Positions 23,356-30,189 of a stretch of DNA of 64,000 bases are shown piece by piece. The position numbers were made by a program, and so were the translations under genes. Position 1 is the stretch's first letter. Each line of letters opens with the position of its first letter. A model generated the notes under the pieces. That model made no database searches. It had not been told where the DNA came from and saw only the letters and a program-made list of their open reading frames with translations. Origin of the DNA: Streptomyces smyrnaeus (GTDB taxonomy: Bacteria > Actinomycetota > Actinomycetes > Streptomycetales > Streptomycetaceae); NCBI RefSeq assembly GCF_017676345.1, contig NZ_JAFFZM010000010.1, positions 1 to 64,000 of the forward strand, given 5' to 3'.

Positions 23356-24801
23356 ATGCACGTACTCGTCATCGGGGGCGGTATCTCCGGGCTGGCCGCA
23401 GCGCACCAACTGCTGGCCTCCGGTGTGCGGGTGACCCTGTTGGAGGCCACCGACCGGCTCGGCGGCAAGCTGAGGGCGGGCAGCATCGCCGGGACCGCCG
23501 CCGTCGACCTGGGCGCGGAGTCCATGCTGGCCCGGCGCCCCGAGGCCGTGGAGCTGGCGCGTGCCGTGGGGCTCGGCGAACAGCTCCAGCCGCCGTCCGT
23601 GGCCGGGGGCGCGATCTGGACGCGCGGCGCCGTGCGTCCCATGCCCAAGGGGCATCTGATGGGCGTCCCCGGGGACCCGGCCGCGCTCGGCGGGGTGCTC
23701 TCACCCGAAGGGCTGGCGCGTATCGCCGAGGACGGGCGGCTGCCGCGTACCGAGGTCGGCGAGGACGTGGCCGTGGGCGACTACGTGGCACGAAGGCTCG
23801 GCCGGGAGGTCGTCGACCGGCTCGTGGAGCCCCTGCTGGGCGGGGTGTACGCCGGTGACGCGTACCGGATCTCGATGCGCGCCGCCGTGCCGCAGCTGTA
23901 CGAGGCGGCGCGCGGTGAGCGCTCCCTGCTGGCCGCGGTGCGTGCCGTCCAGGAGCGCGCCGCCACCTCTCCCGCCCCGCCCGGGCCGGTCTTCATGGGC
24001 ATCGAGGGCGGCATCGGTCGGCTGCCCGGGGCCGTGGCCGAGGCGTGCACCGCCAAGGGCGCCGACATCCGGCTGAACACCCCTGTCACCCGGCTGGGCC
24101 GGGTGCCGTCCGAGGCCGGGTCCGGCTGGATCGCCGAGACCCCGCACGAGACGGTACGGGCGGATGCCGTCGTGCTGGCGACGCCCGCACCCACCGCCGC
24201 CCGGCTGCTGGCCCCGCACGCGCCCGCCGCCGCCGCGGAGCTGGACACGGTCGAGTACGCCTCGATGGCCCTGGTCACGCTGGCCTTCCGCAGGTCCGAG
24301 GCGGACCGCGTCCCGGACGGCAGCGGCTTTCTGGTGCCCCCGGTGGACGGCCACGCCATCAAGGCGGCCACCTTCTCCGCGCACAAGTGGAGCTGGGTCG
24401 CGGCCCAGGACCCCTCCCTGTTCGTGCTGCGCACCTCGCTGGGCCGCTACGGCGAGGAGAGCACGCTGCAGCGGGACGACGCCGAACTGGTCGAGCTGTC
24501 GCTGCGCGACCTGCGCGCCGCCACCGGTCTGCGGGCGCGCCCCGTCGACACCCTCGTCTCCCGCTGGGACGGCGGCCTGCCGCAGTACCCGGTCGGACAC
24601 CTCGAGCGCGTCGCCGCCATCCGGGCAGCCGTCGACGCGCTGCCAGGACTCGCCGTGGCCGGTGCCGTCTACGAGGGCGTGGGCATCCCGGCCTGCGTGG
24701 CCAGTGGCCGGCGCGCGGCCCGGCACGTCCTGCAACCAGCCCACGTACCGGAACCAGCCGAGTCAGCCAACGAGAACGGTGAGAAGACACGCCATGAGTG
24801 A
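23356..24801 (+). CDS. hemY: Coproporphyrinogen III oxidase (HemY/CgoX)
   Basis: FAD enzyme of 481 aa that oxidises coproporphyrinogen III to coproporphyrin III in the Gram-positive haem route. It has the N-terminal dinucleotide-binding motif VIGGGISGLAAAHQL, the family segments LGGKLRAG and DLGAESMLARRPE, and the C-terminal AVAGAVYEGVGIPAC block that contacts FAD. ATG at 23356 lacks a Shine-Dalgarno sequence; GAGACT 7 nt upstream could be a -10 for a leaderless mRNA. It overlaps hemQ by 8 bases, so the two steps are translationally coupled. It is often annotated as protoporphyrinogen oxidase; the presence of hemQ and published work on actinobacterial HemY favour the coproporphyrin activity. 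Confidence 0.93.
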   Translation: MHVLVIGGGISGLAAAHQLLASGVRVTLLEATDRLGGKLRAGSIAGTAAVDLGAESMLARRPEAVELARAVGLGEQLQPPSVAGGAIWTRGAVRPMPKGHLMGVPGDPAALGGVLSPEGLARIAEDGRLPRTEVGEDVAVGDYVARRLGREVVDRLVEPLLGGVYAGDAYRISMRAAVPQLYEAARGERSLLAAVRAVQERAATSPAPPGPVFMGIEGGIGRLPGAVAEACTAKGADIRLNTPVTRLGRVPSEAGSGWIAETPHETVRADAVVLATPAPTAARLLAPHAPAAAAELDTVEYASMALVTLAFRRSEADRVPDGSGFLVPPVDGHAIKAATFSAHKWSWVAAQDPSLFVLRTSLGRYGEESTLQRDDAELVELSLRDLRAATGLRARPVDTLVSRWDGGLPQYPVGHLERVAAIRAAVDALPGLAVAGAVYEGVGIPACVASGRRAARHVLQPAHVPEPAESANENGEKTRHE

Positions 24802-25510
24802 GGCAGCGCAGAAGTCCCCCAACGCGGGCAAGAAGGCCAAGGACCTCAACGAGGTCATCCGCTACACCCTCTGGTCGGTCTTCCGGCTGCGCGACGTGCT
24901 GCCCGAGGACCGCGCCGGGTACGCGGACGAGGTGGAGGAGCTGTTCGGCCGGCTCGCCGACAAGGACGTGGTCGTCCGCGGCACCTACGACGTGTCCGGA
25001 CTGCGGGCCGACGCCGATGTGATGATCTGGTGGCACTCGGAGGACTCCGACGCACTCCAGGACGCCTACAACCGCTTCCGCCGCACCAAGCTGGGCCGCG
25101 CGCTGGAGCCCGTGTGGTCGAACATGGCGCTGCACCGCCCCGCGGAGTTCAACAAGTCGCACATCCCCGCGTTCCTCGCCGACGAGGAGCCGCGCGCCTA
25201 TGTGAGCGTCTACCCGTTCGTCCGCAGCTACGAGTGGTACCTGCTGCCCGACGAGGACCGCCGCCGGATGCTCGCCGACCACGGCAAGATGGCCCGCGGC
25301 TTCCCCGACGTACGGGCCAACACCGTGCCGGCCTTCTCGCTGGGCGACTACGAGTGGATCCTCGCCTTCGAGGCCGACGAGCTGTACCGCATCGTCGACC
25401 TGATGCGGCACCTGCGCGGTTCCGAGGCCCGGCTCCACGTCCGTGAGGAGGTCCCCTTCTACACGGGCCGCCGCAAGCCGCTGAGCGAGCTGGTCGCGGG
25501 ACTGGCGTAA
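24794..25510 (+). CDS. hemQ: Coproheme decarboxylase (chlorite-dismutase family HemQ/ChdC)
   Basis: Converts iron-coproporphyrin III to haem b using peroxide, the last step of the coproporphyrin route. 238 aa of the Cld fold. The catalytic Tyr is expected in YPFVRSYEWYLLP, and the proximal haem-ligand His in RMLADHGKMARGFP; both are present. The C-terminal FEADELYRIVDLMRHLR and PFYTGRRK segments also match the family. ATG at 24794 lies inside the end of hemY (8-nt overlap). The ferrochelatase of the pathway is not in the window. Confidence 0.95.
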   Translation: MSEAAQKSPNAGKKAKDLNEVIRYTLWSVFRLRDVLPEDRAGYADEVEELFGRLADKDVVVRGTYDVSGLRADADVMIWWHSEDSDALQDAYNRFRRTKLGRALEPVWSNMALHRPAEFNKSHIPAFLADEEPRAYVSVYPFVRSYEWYLLPDEDRRRMLADHGKMARGFPDVRANTVPAFSLGDYEWILAFEADELYRIVDLMRHLRGSEARLHVREEVPFYTGRRKPLSELVAGLA

Positions 25511-25525
25511 CCGGTAGCCGACCGT

Positions 25526-27139
25526 TCAGCGCCCGGCCCGCGCGACGGTGGCCGGTGGCGACTTCTTCGCGGCGCCCGGCTCGGGCGCGGGCCGGGCGCC
25601 GCACTCCGCATGGTGGCCCGGCGTCCTGCCCTGGAAGAGGTATCGCTCGACGTGCTGGTCCACGCACGCGTTGCCGCCGCTCACCCCGTGGTTGCCCGCG
25701 CCGCGCTCGGTCACCAGTGCGGAGCCCGGCAGCCGGCGCCGGGTCTCCAGCGCGCCCTTGTAGGGGGTGGCCGCGTCCCGGGTCGCGGCCACCAGGAGCA
25801 CGGGAGGCAGCTCCCCGGGTTTTGCGCGGACGTTCGTGGGGGTGGCCGATTCCGTCTTCCAGTAGGCGCACGGCAGGTTCATCCAGGCGTTGTTCCAGGT
25901 GTTGAACGGGGCCACCGCCGCGGTGGCGGTGTTGTCCCGGTCCCAGCGGGTCCAGTCGCGGGGCCAGGGAGCGTCCTGGCACTCGACGGCGTTGTAGACG
26001 GCGTTGCCGTTCTCCTCGCTCCCGGCCCGTTTCATCTCGGGCGCCGCCACCTTCACCAGTGCCTGCGGGTCGCCCTTGCGGAAGTCCGCGAGCGCCCGGG
26101 CGTACGGGGCCCAGGTCACGTCCGCGTAGCCGGTGTCCAAGAAGGTGTTCAGCAGTTCCTTGGAGCCGACCGTCCCGCCCGCCGGCTCGCGGTCCACGGC
26201 TGCCCGTACGGCGTCGAAGGACTCCTGCACCTGGCGGGCCGTGCGGCCCAGCCGGTAGGTGTCGTGGTGCCGGGCGACCCATGTCTTCCAGTCCTCCCAG
26301 CGCCGCTGGAAGGCCCGGTTCTGGTCGAGGTTGGCCTGGTACCACACGCTGCCGGGGGACGGGTCGACCACGCTGTCCAGCACGAGGCGCCCCACGTGGC
26401 CGGGGAAGAGGGTCGCGTAGACGGAGCCGATGTACGTGCCGTAGGACACGCCGAAGTAGCTGAGCTTGCGCTGCCCCAGCGCGGCGCGCAGCACATCCAG
26501 GTCGCGGGCGTTGTTCGGCGTCGTGTAGTGCCGCAGCCGGTCGGGCTGGGCCTCGGCGCACCCGGCGGCGTAGGCCGCGGCCTTCCGGTTCATGGCCTGT
26601 TTGAACGCCCAGGTGGGGCGCTCGGGGGCGAAGTTGGGGCCCTTGAGGAACTCCTCGGGGTCCTGGCAGGAGAGCGGGTCGGAGCGGCCGACGCCGCGAG
26701 GGGCGTAGCCGATGAAGTCGTAGCGGGTGTTGAGGCGCTTCCACAGGCCGCCGAGCCGGGGATAGAGGGGGAAGTTCATCCCGTTGCCGCCCGGGCCCCC
26801 CGGGTTGTAGACGAGCGGCCCCAGGCGTTTGTCGGCCTCACCGGTGGCCCGGGCCCTGCTGACGGTGAGGGAGATGTGCTCGCCGTCCGGCCGCGCGTAG
26901 TCCACCGGGACCGAGACCGTGCCGCACTCGACGGACCGGGGCAGGCGCTCGGCGGCGGGACAGTGCCGCCACCGGATGCCGTCGGCGGCGGCCTCCCGGG
27001 CCGCCGCGGCGACACCGGCCGACTCCGGTACGCCGTCCGAAGGACGGGAGTCGTCGCGGGCGTCGGCCCCGGAGGCAGGCGCCAGGGCGAGGGCCAGGGC
27101 CAGGGCACCGGCTGTGGAGGGGATCGCTGCTGCACGCAC
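25526..27139 (-). CDS. Secreted alpha/beta-hydrolase, tripeptidyl-aminopeptidase-like
   Basis: Exported serine hydrolase of 537 aa. I chose GTG at 27139 because GGGAG precedes it by 5 nt. This start gives a clean signal peptide (GALALALALAPASGADA). The mature part has the oxyanion segment YNPGGPGGNG, the nucleophile elbow GVSYGTYIG, a catalytic Asp in LLVAATRDAATP and His in GAGNHGVSGG, followed by the TAP-like C-terminal Cys-containing segment (NACVDQHVERYL). Relatives remove N-terminal tripeptides from secreted proteins, or act as esterases. It is convergent with hemQ, 15 nt away, and is not expected to be functionally linked to it. Confidence 0.88.
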   Translation of the reverse strand: MRAAAIPSTAGALALALALAPASGADARDDSRPSDGVPESAGVAAAAREAAADGIRWRHCPAAERLPRSVECGTVSVPVDYARPDGEHISLTVSRARATGEADKRLGPLVYNPGGPGGNGMNFPLYPRLGGLWKRLNTRYDFIGYAPRGVGRSDPLSCQDPEEFLKGPNFAPERPTWAFKQAMNRKAAAYAAGCAEAQPDRLRHYTTPNNARDLDVLRAALGQRKLSYFGVSYGTYIGSVYATLFPGHVGRLVLDSVVDPSPGSVWYQANLDQNRAFQRRWEDWKTWVARHHDTYRLGRTARQVQESFDAVRAAVDREPAGGTVGSKELLNTFLDTGYADVTWAPYARALADFRKGDPQALVKVAAPEMKRAGSEENGNAVYNAVECQDAPWPRDWTRWDRDNTATAAVAPFNTWNNAWMNLPCAYWKTESATPTNVRAKPGELPPVLLVAATRDAATPYKGALETRRRLPGSALVTERGAGNHGVSGGNACVDQHVERYLFQGRTPGHHAECGARPAPEPGAAKKSPPATVARAGR

Positions 27140-27203
27140 TGGGGCTCCCGCTGTGTGTCGCTGTTGCTCCGTCAGCCGTGCTCCGAGCACTGCCGTTCAT
27201 ATT

Positions 27204-27240
27204 GGATGCTCAGCGGCTCATACGCAGATGTAAAGCATCC
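27204..27240. promoter_or_regulatory. Inverted repeat in the hydrolase promoter region
   Basis: Arms GGATGCT (27204-27210) and AGCATCC (27234-27240), separated by 23 nt of comparatively A/T-rich DNA, 65-100 nt upstream of the hydrolase start. A possible operator. Confidence 0.35.
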
Positions 27241-27335
27241 TCATCCGGTGTCGCGGAACACCCCTCGGATGGGGTGTGCCGTGGCATCGGAGGGCACCGG
27301 GGGCCGAGGGCGGCTGTCCGGACCGGCCGGCCGCC

Positions 27336-27701
27336 TCAGCGGGGCGCCGGGCCGGTGCGGTGTCTGTACCAGCGTTTGAGCTCCCGGCGCGAGCGGCGGG
27401 GCAGCCGGGCCCGCTCCAGCACGTACGCGGCGAAGTGCAGGGCGTCCCACCGGTAGTTGGCCTCCATGGGACGCCCTGTCGCATAGGCGTTGAACAGCCT
27501 GCGGTACTCCGCCTCGCCGAGGAGGGCCGGCAGCTGAGGGGCCACCTTGGCGACGATGTCGGCGCGCTTGGCCCGCAGCGCCCCGGCCTGCACCCTGAGC
27601 CTGGCCGGATCGAAGCCGGGCGGCGCGGGCGCGTCGGCGACCAGCGCCGACAGCAGCGCCGCCTGGGCCCGGCCCAGCCGGGCCCGCGCGTCATCGGACA
27701 C
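27336..27701 (-). CDS. Small partner protein of the DUF692 oxygenase
   Basis: 121-aa soluble protein of unknown function. It is mostly alpha-helical, has no cysteine, and ends in a strongly basic tail (RRSRRELKRWYRHR). Conserved-looking segments are GFDPARLRVQAGALRAKRAD and LFNAYATGRPMEANYRWDAL. GTG at 27701 has AGGAGG with a 6-nt spacer and lies inside the last 11 nt of the DUF692 gene, so it is co-translated with it. In characterised MNIO systems (MbnBC, TglHI) a small partner binds the substrate peptide and assists the oxygenase; a similar role is inferred from position only. Lack of Cys argues against it being a Cys-modified substrate itself. Confidence 0.75.
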   Translation of the reverse strand: MSDDARARLGRAQAALLSALVADAPAPPGFDPARLRVQAGALRAKRADIVAKVAPQLPALLGEAEYRRLFNAYATGRPMEANYRWDALHFAAYVLERARLPRRSRRELKRWYRHRTGPAPR

Positions 27702-28539
27702 CGGTGGCCTCCTGACGCGCGGCGCGGACCACGGCACCGATCCGCTCCAGCTCCCCGGCGAGCTCGGCGAGCGGCGGGAAGTTCTCGTCGCGCTCCAGCA
27801 GCACACCGGGCGGCACCGTCCTGGCGCACAGCTGGGCCAGCACATCAAGCACCGGCCCGGTCACCGGATGGCCGTGGCTGTCGTGCCAGACGCCGTCACG
27901 TTCGACTCCGCCCGCCACATGGACGTACGCGAGCGCCTCCAGCGGCAGCCGGTCCAGCGCGGCCACCGGGTCCTCGCCCCGGTTCACCCGGTTGGTGTGC
28001 AGATTGGCGACATCGATCAGCAGGCCCACGCCGGTGCGCTCGACCAGCTCGGCGAGGAACTCGCCCTCGCTCAGCTCCTCGTCCGGCCAGCTGATCAGGG
28101 CCGCGATGTTCTCCACGGCGAGCGGCACCGGCAGCGCGTCCTGCGCGATGCGGATGTTCTCGCACAGCACGTCCAGCGCATCCCGGGTGCGGGGTACCGG
28201 CAGCAGGTGACCCGCCTCCATCCGGGGCAGCCCGCTGTCGCCGCCGCCGGCCCGTACGAACGCGATGTGCTCCGTCACCAGGGGAGCGCCCAGGGCCTCG
28301 GCGCACTCCGCGAGCGCCGTGAGCCGTTCCTGGGCGGGACGCTCGGCACTTCCGAGGCCGAGCGCGACCCCGTGCGGCACCACGACCGTGCCGCGCGCCC
28401 GCAGCCGCAGCAGCGAGTCCGGGAGGTGCCCTGGACAGATGTTCTCCGCGACGACCTCGACCCAGTCGATGCCCGGCAGTGCCTCGATCCCGTCCGCTAT
28501 CTCGGGCCGCCAGCCGATCCCCGTGCCCAGCTGCTCCAT
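27691..28539 (-). CDS. DUF692 multinuclear non-haem iron oxidase (MNIO)
   Basis: 282-aa TIM-barrel metalloenzyme. The MNIO metal-ligand pattern is readable: AEN at 31-33, H56, E90-H91 (TEHIAF), E143-N144 (AVENIA), D176 with N179, H181 and N183 (DVANLHTN), H207 (YVHVAGG), D220/H222 (DSHGHP) and E239 (LLERDEN). Characterised relatives (MbnB, TglH, ChrH) use two or three irons and O2 to modify Cys or Asp in ribosomal peptides. ATG at 28539 with GGAG upstream. The partner gene overlaps its 3' end. No precursor peptide gene is visible nearby, so the substrate is unknown and may be encoded elsewhere. Confidence 0.88.
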   Translation of the reverse strand: MEQLGTGIGWRPEIADGIEALPGIDWVEVVAENICPGHLPDSLLRLRARGTVVVPHGVALGLGSAERPAQERLTALAECAEALGAPLVTEHIAFVRAGGGDSGLPRMEAGHLLPVPRTRDALDVLCENIRIAQDALPVPLAVENIAALISWPDEELSEGEFLAELVERTGVGLLIDVANLHTNRVNRGEDPVAALDRLPLEALAYVHVAGGVERDGVWHDSHGHPVTGPVLDVLAQLCARTVPPGVLLERDENFPPLAELAGELERIGAVVRAARQEATGVR

Positions 28540-28556
28540 CTCTCACTCCTCCCCGT

Positions 28557-28598
28557 GCCGCGCGGGGGATCCCTCCCTGAGCCGCGCGGGGGATTCCT
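28557..28598 (+). repeat. Short direct repeat upstream of the DUF692 gene
   Basis: Two copies of GCCGCGCGGGGGATCCCT with one mismatch (28557-28574 and 28581-28598), 24 nt apart. They lie in the 147-nt gap before the DUF692 start on the minus strand. Confidence 0.5.
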
Positions 28599-28686
28599 GC
28601 TCGGTCGGCGGCGGTTCATGCGTGCCCGCCCGGTCTTCAGAGCCGCACTTGAGCTTCGGCCGGAGCGTGTGGCCGCCCTGCGCGCC

Positions 28687-30186
28687 TCACTTGTCGGGCG
28701 GCGCTCCGCGCGGGGCCGAGACCTCGACGAACTCGGCGCGTTTGTGCTCTGTCAGCCGCAGGATGGGCACCGCCTTGTTGCGCGGGTTGCCGTTGTTGAG
28801 GAAGGAGAGGAAGCCGCTGCCGCCGGGCACGCTGTCGTCGAGGTTCATCTTGTGGAACATCCGGCCGACCGACTCGCCGGCCACCTCGCCGCCCCACTGC
28901 GCCGCCATGCTCACTCCGCGGGCCGCCGTCAGTACGGCGTCGTGCGCCATGATGGCCTGCCCGTCGTCGCGGTCGTCGCGGGGGAACCAGCGGTCCAGCT
29001 CGCCCCCGGCACGGAACTTGCGGGCCGTCGCGGCGGAGACCGCGCGCTTCCCGGCCGCGCCGCTGTCCCACATGTCGGGGTGCGCGAGTCCCGTGTACAG
29101 CACCTCGACGCCGGTGCGGTGCGCCCGCTCCAGTTCGCGCACGGTCAGGTTGGTGGTGTCGTCACCGGTGACGACGCGGAACTTCTGGTCGGTGCAGGTG
29201 CGGTTGGCGAGCGAGTCGAGGAAGTGGGTGAGGTGCCGGCCGCGTCCGGCGAAGAAGACGACCTGCGGCTTCTGCTGGCACAACTGGCCGGTCATATGGC
29301 GGATCTCGTTCTCCCAGCCGGTGCGTGCCGACGAGTCGAAGGTCAGCTCCTCGTCCGCGACGATCCGGTGTTCGCCCTTCTTGTCGGGGAACGCCTTCTC
29401 GAAGGCGGGTCCCAGCGTGTTCGCGTAGTGGTTCTTGCGCGCGATGTCCTGCACGATCACTGCGGTACGGACGTCCTTGCGGCGCAGATACCCGGCCGCG
29501 GCCCGCGCCTCGTCGATATTGGTCGGCGCGACGCGCACGAACCCGGTTATGTCGCGGATGTTGGTGGCGGTCATCGTGCTGGCCACCATCGCGATCCGGT
29601 GCTTCTCCAGCGCGCGGAGGGCACTCAGGTTCTCCGTCGTGCTCGGGCCCAGACCGGTGACGGCCACCAGCCGGTCCGGGGCCTTGGTGCGCTCCGCGAG
29701 CCGGTCGACGATCTGTTGCCAGTGTGCCGAGGAACTGCCCGAGTTGGCGATCAGCAGCCGGATCTTGGGGGAGCCCCGCAGATCACCGGTGTTGTGGCGG
29801 CGCTGCGCCAGGTAGGCGCCCTCCAGCTCGTGCCGGACCGACTCGGCCGAGTTGCTGTCGTCGTCGGTGAGGGTGAACGTCGTCAGATAGGCGATGCTGA
29901 CGTAGCGGTCCTCCTTCTTCGCCACCCGGTCGTTCTCCGCCTTGATCCGCTCGGTGACGGTCCGCAGATGCGGTGCGAAGGCGTGCGAGCCGTCCGTGAC
30001 CCCGACACACTCCTGTTTGCCCGGGTGGCCCTGGACGTCCGCCTTGACGACGCCGTCGGCACAGCGGGAACCGCGCTCGCTCAGCCACTGGTAGGTCAGC
30101 GGTACCGCGACACCCAGCACGGCCAGGGCCGCCACGACGGCGAGGACGCGCTTGACGACGTGCAGCGGCCAGGTGATCCGGAACAT
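28687..30186 (-). CDS. Membrane-tethered periplasmic binding protein (type I fold)
   Basis: 499 aa. A basic N-terminus leads into one hydrophobic helix (RVLAVVAALAVLGVAVPLTY) without a lipobox or clear cleavage site, so the protein is probably anchored with its body outside. The rest resembles branched-chain amino-acid/ligand-binding receptors: VSIAYLTTF, GAYLAQRRHN, LVAVTGLGPSTTENLSALR, IAMVASTMTA, VAVIVQDIARKNHYA-like and VFFAGRGRHLTHFLDSL. No transporter permease is linked. It follows the STAND-like gene by 3 nt with GGAAGG upstream of the ATG, so the two are one operon. A sensory rather than transport role is inferred. Confidence 0.75.
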   Translation of the reverse strand: MFRITWPLHVVKRVLAVVAALAVLGVAVPLTYQWLSERGSRCADGVVKADVQGHPGKQECVGVTDGSHAFAPHLRTVTERIKAENDRVAKKEDRYVSIAYLTTFTLTDDDSNSAESVRHELEGAYLAQRRHNTGDLRGSPKIRLLIANSGSSSAHWQQIVDRLAERTKAPDRLVAVTGLGPSTTENLSALRALEKHRIAMVASTMTATNIRDITGFVRVAPTNIDEARAAAGYLRRKDVRTAVIVQDIARKNHYANTLGPAFEKAFPDKKGEHRIVADEELTFDSSARTGWENEIRHMTGQLCQQKPQVVFFAGRGRHLTHFLDSLANRTCTDQKFRVVTGDDTTNLTVRELERAHRTGVEVLYTGLAHPDMWDSGAAGKRAVSAATARKFRAGGELDRWFPRDDRDDGQAIMAHDAVLTAARGVSMAAQWGGEVAGESVGRMFHKMNLDDSVPGGSGFLSFLNNGNPRNKAVPILRLTEHKRAEFVEVSAPRGAPPDK

Positions 30187-30189
30187 GCT

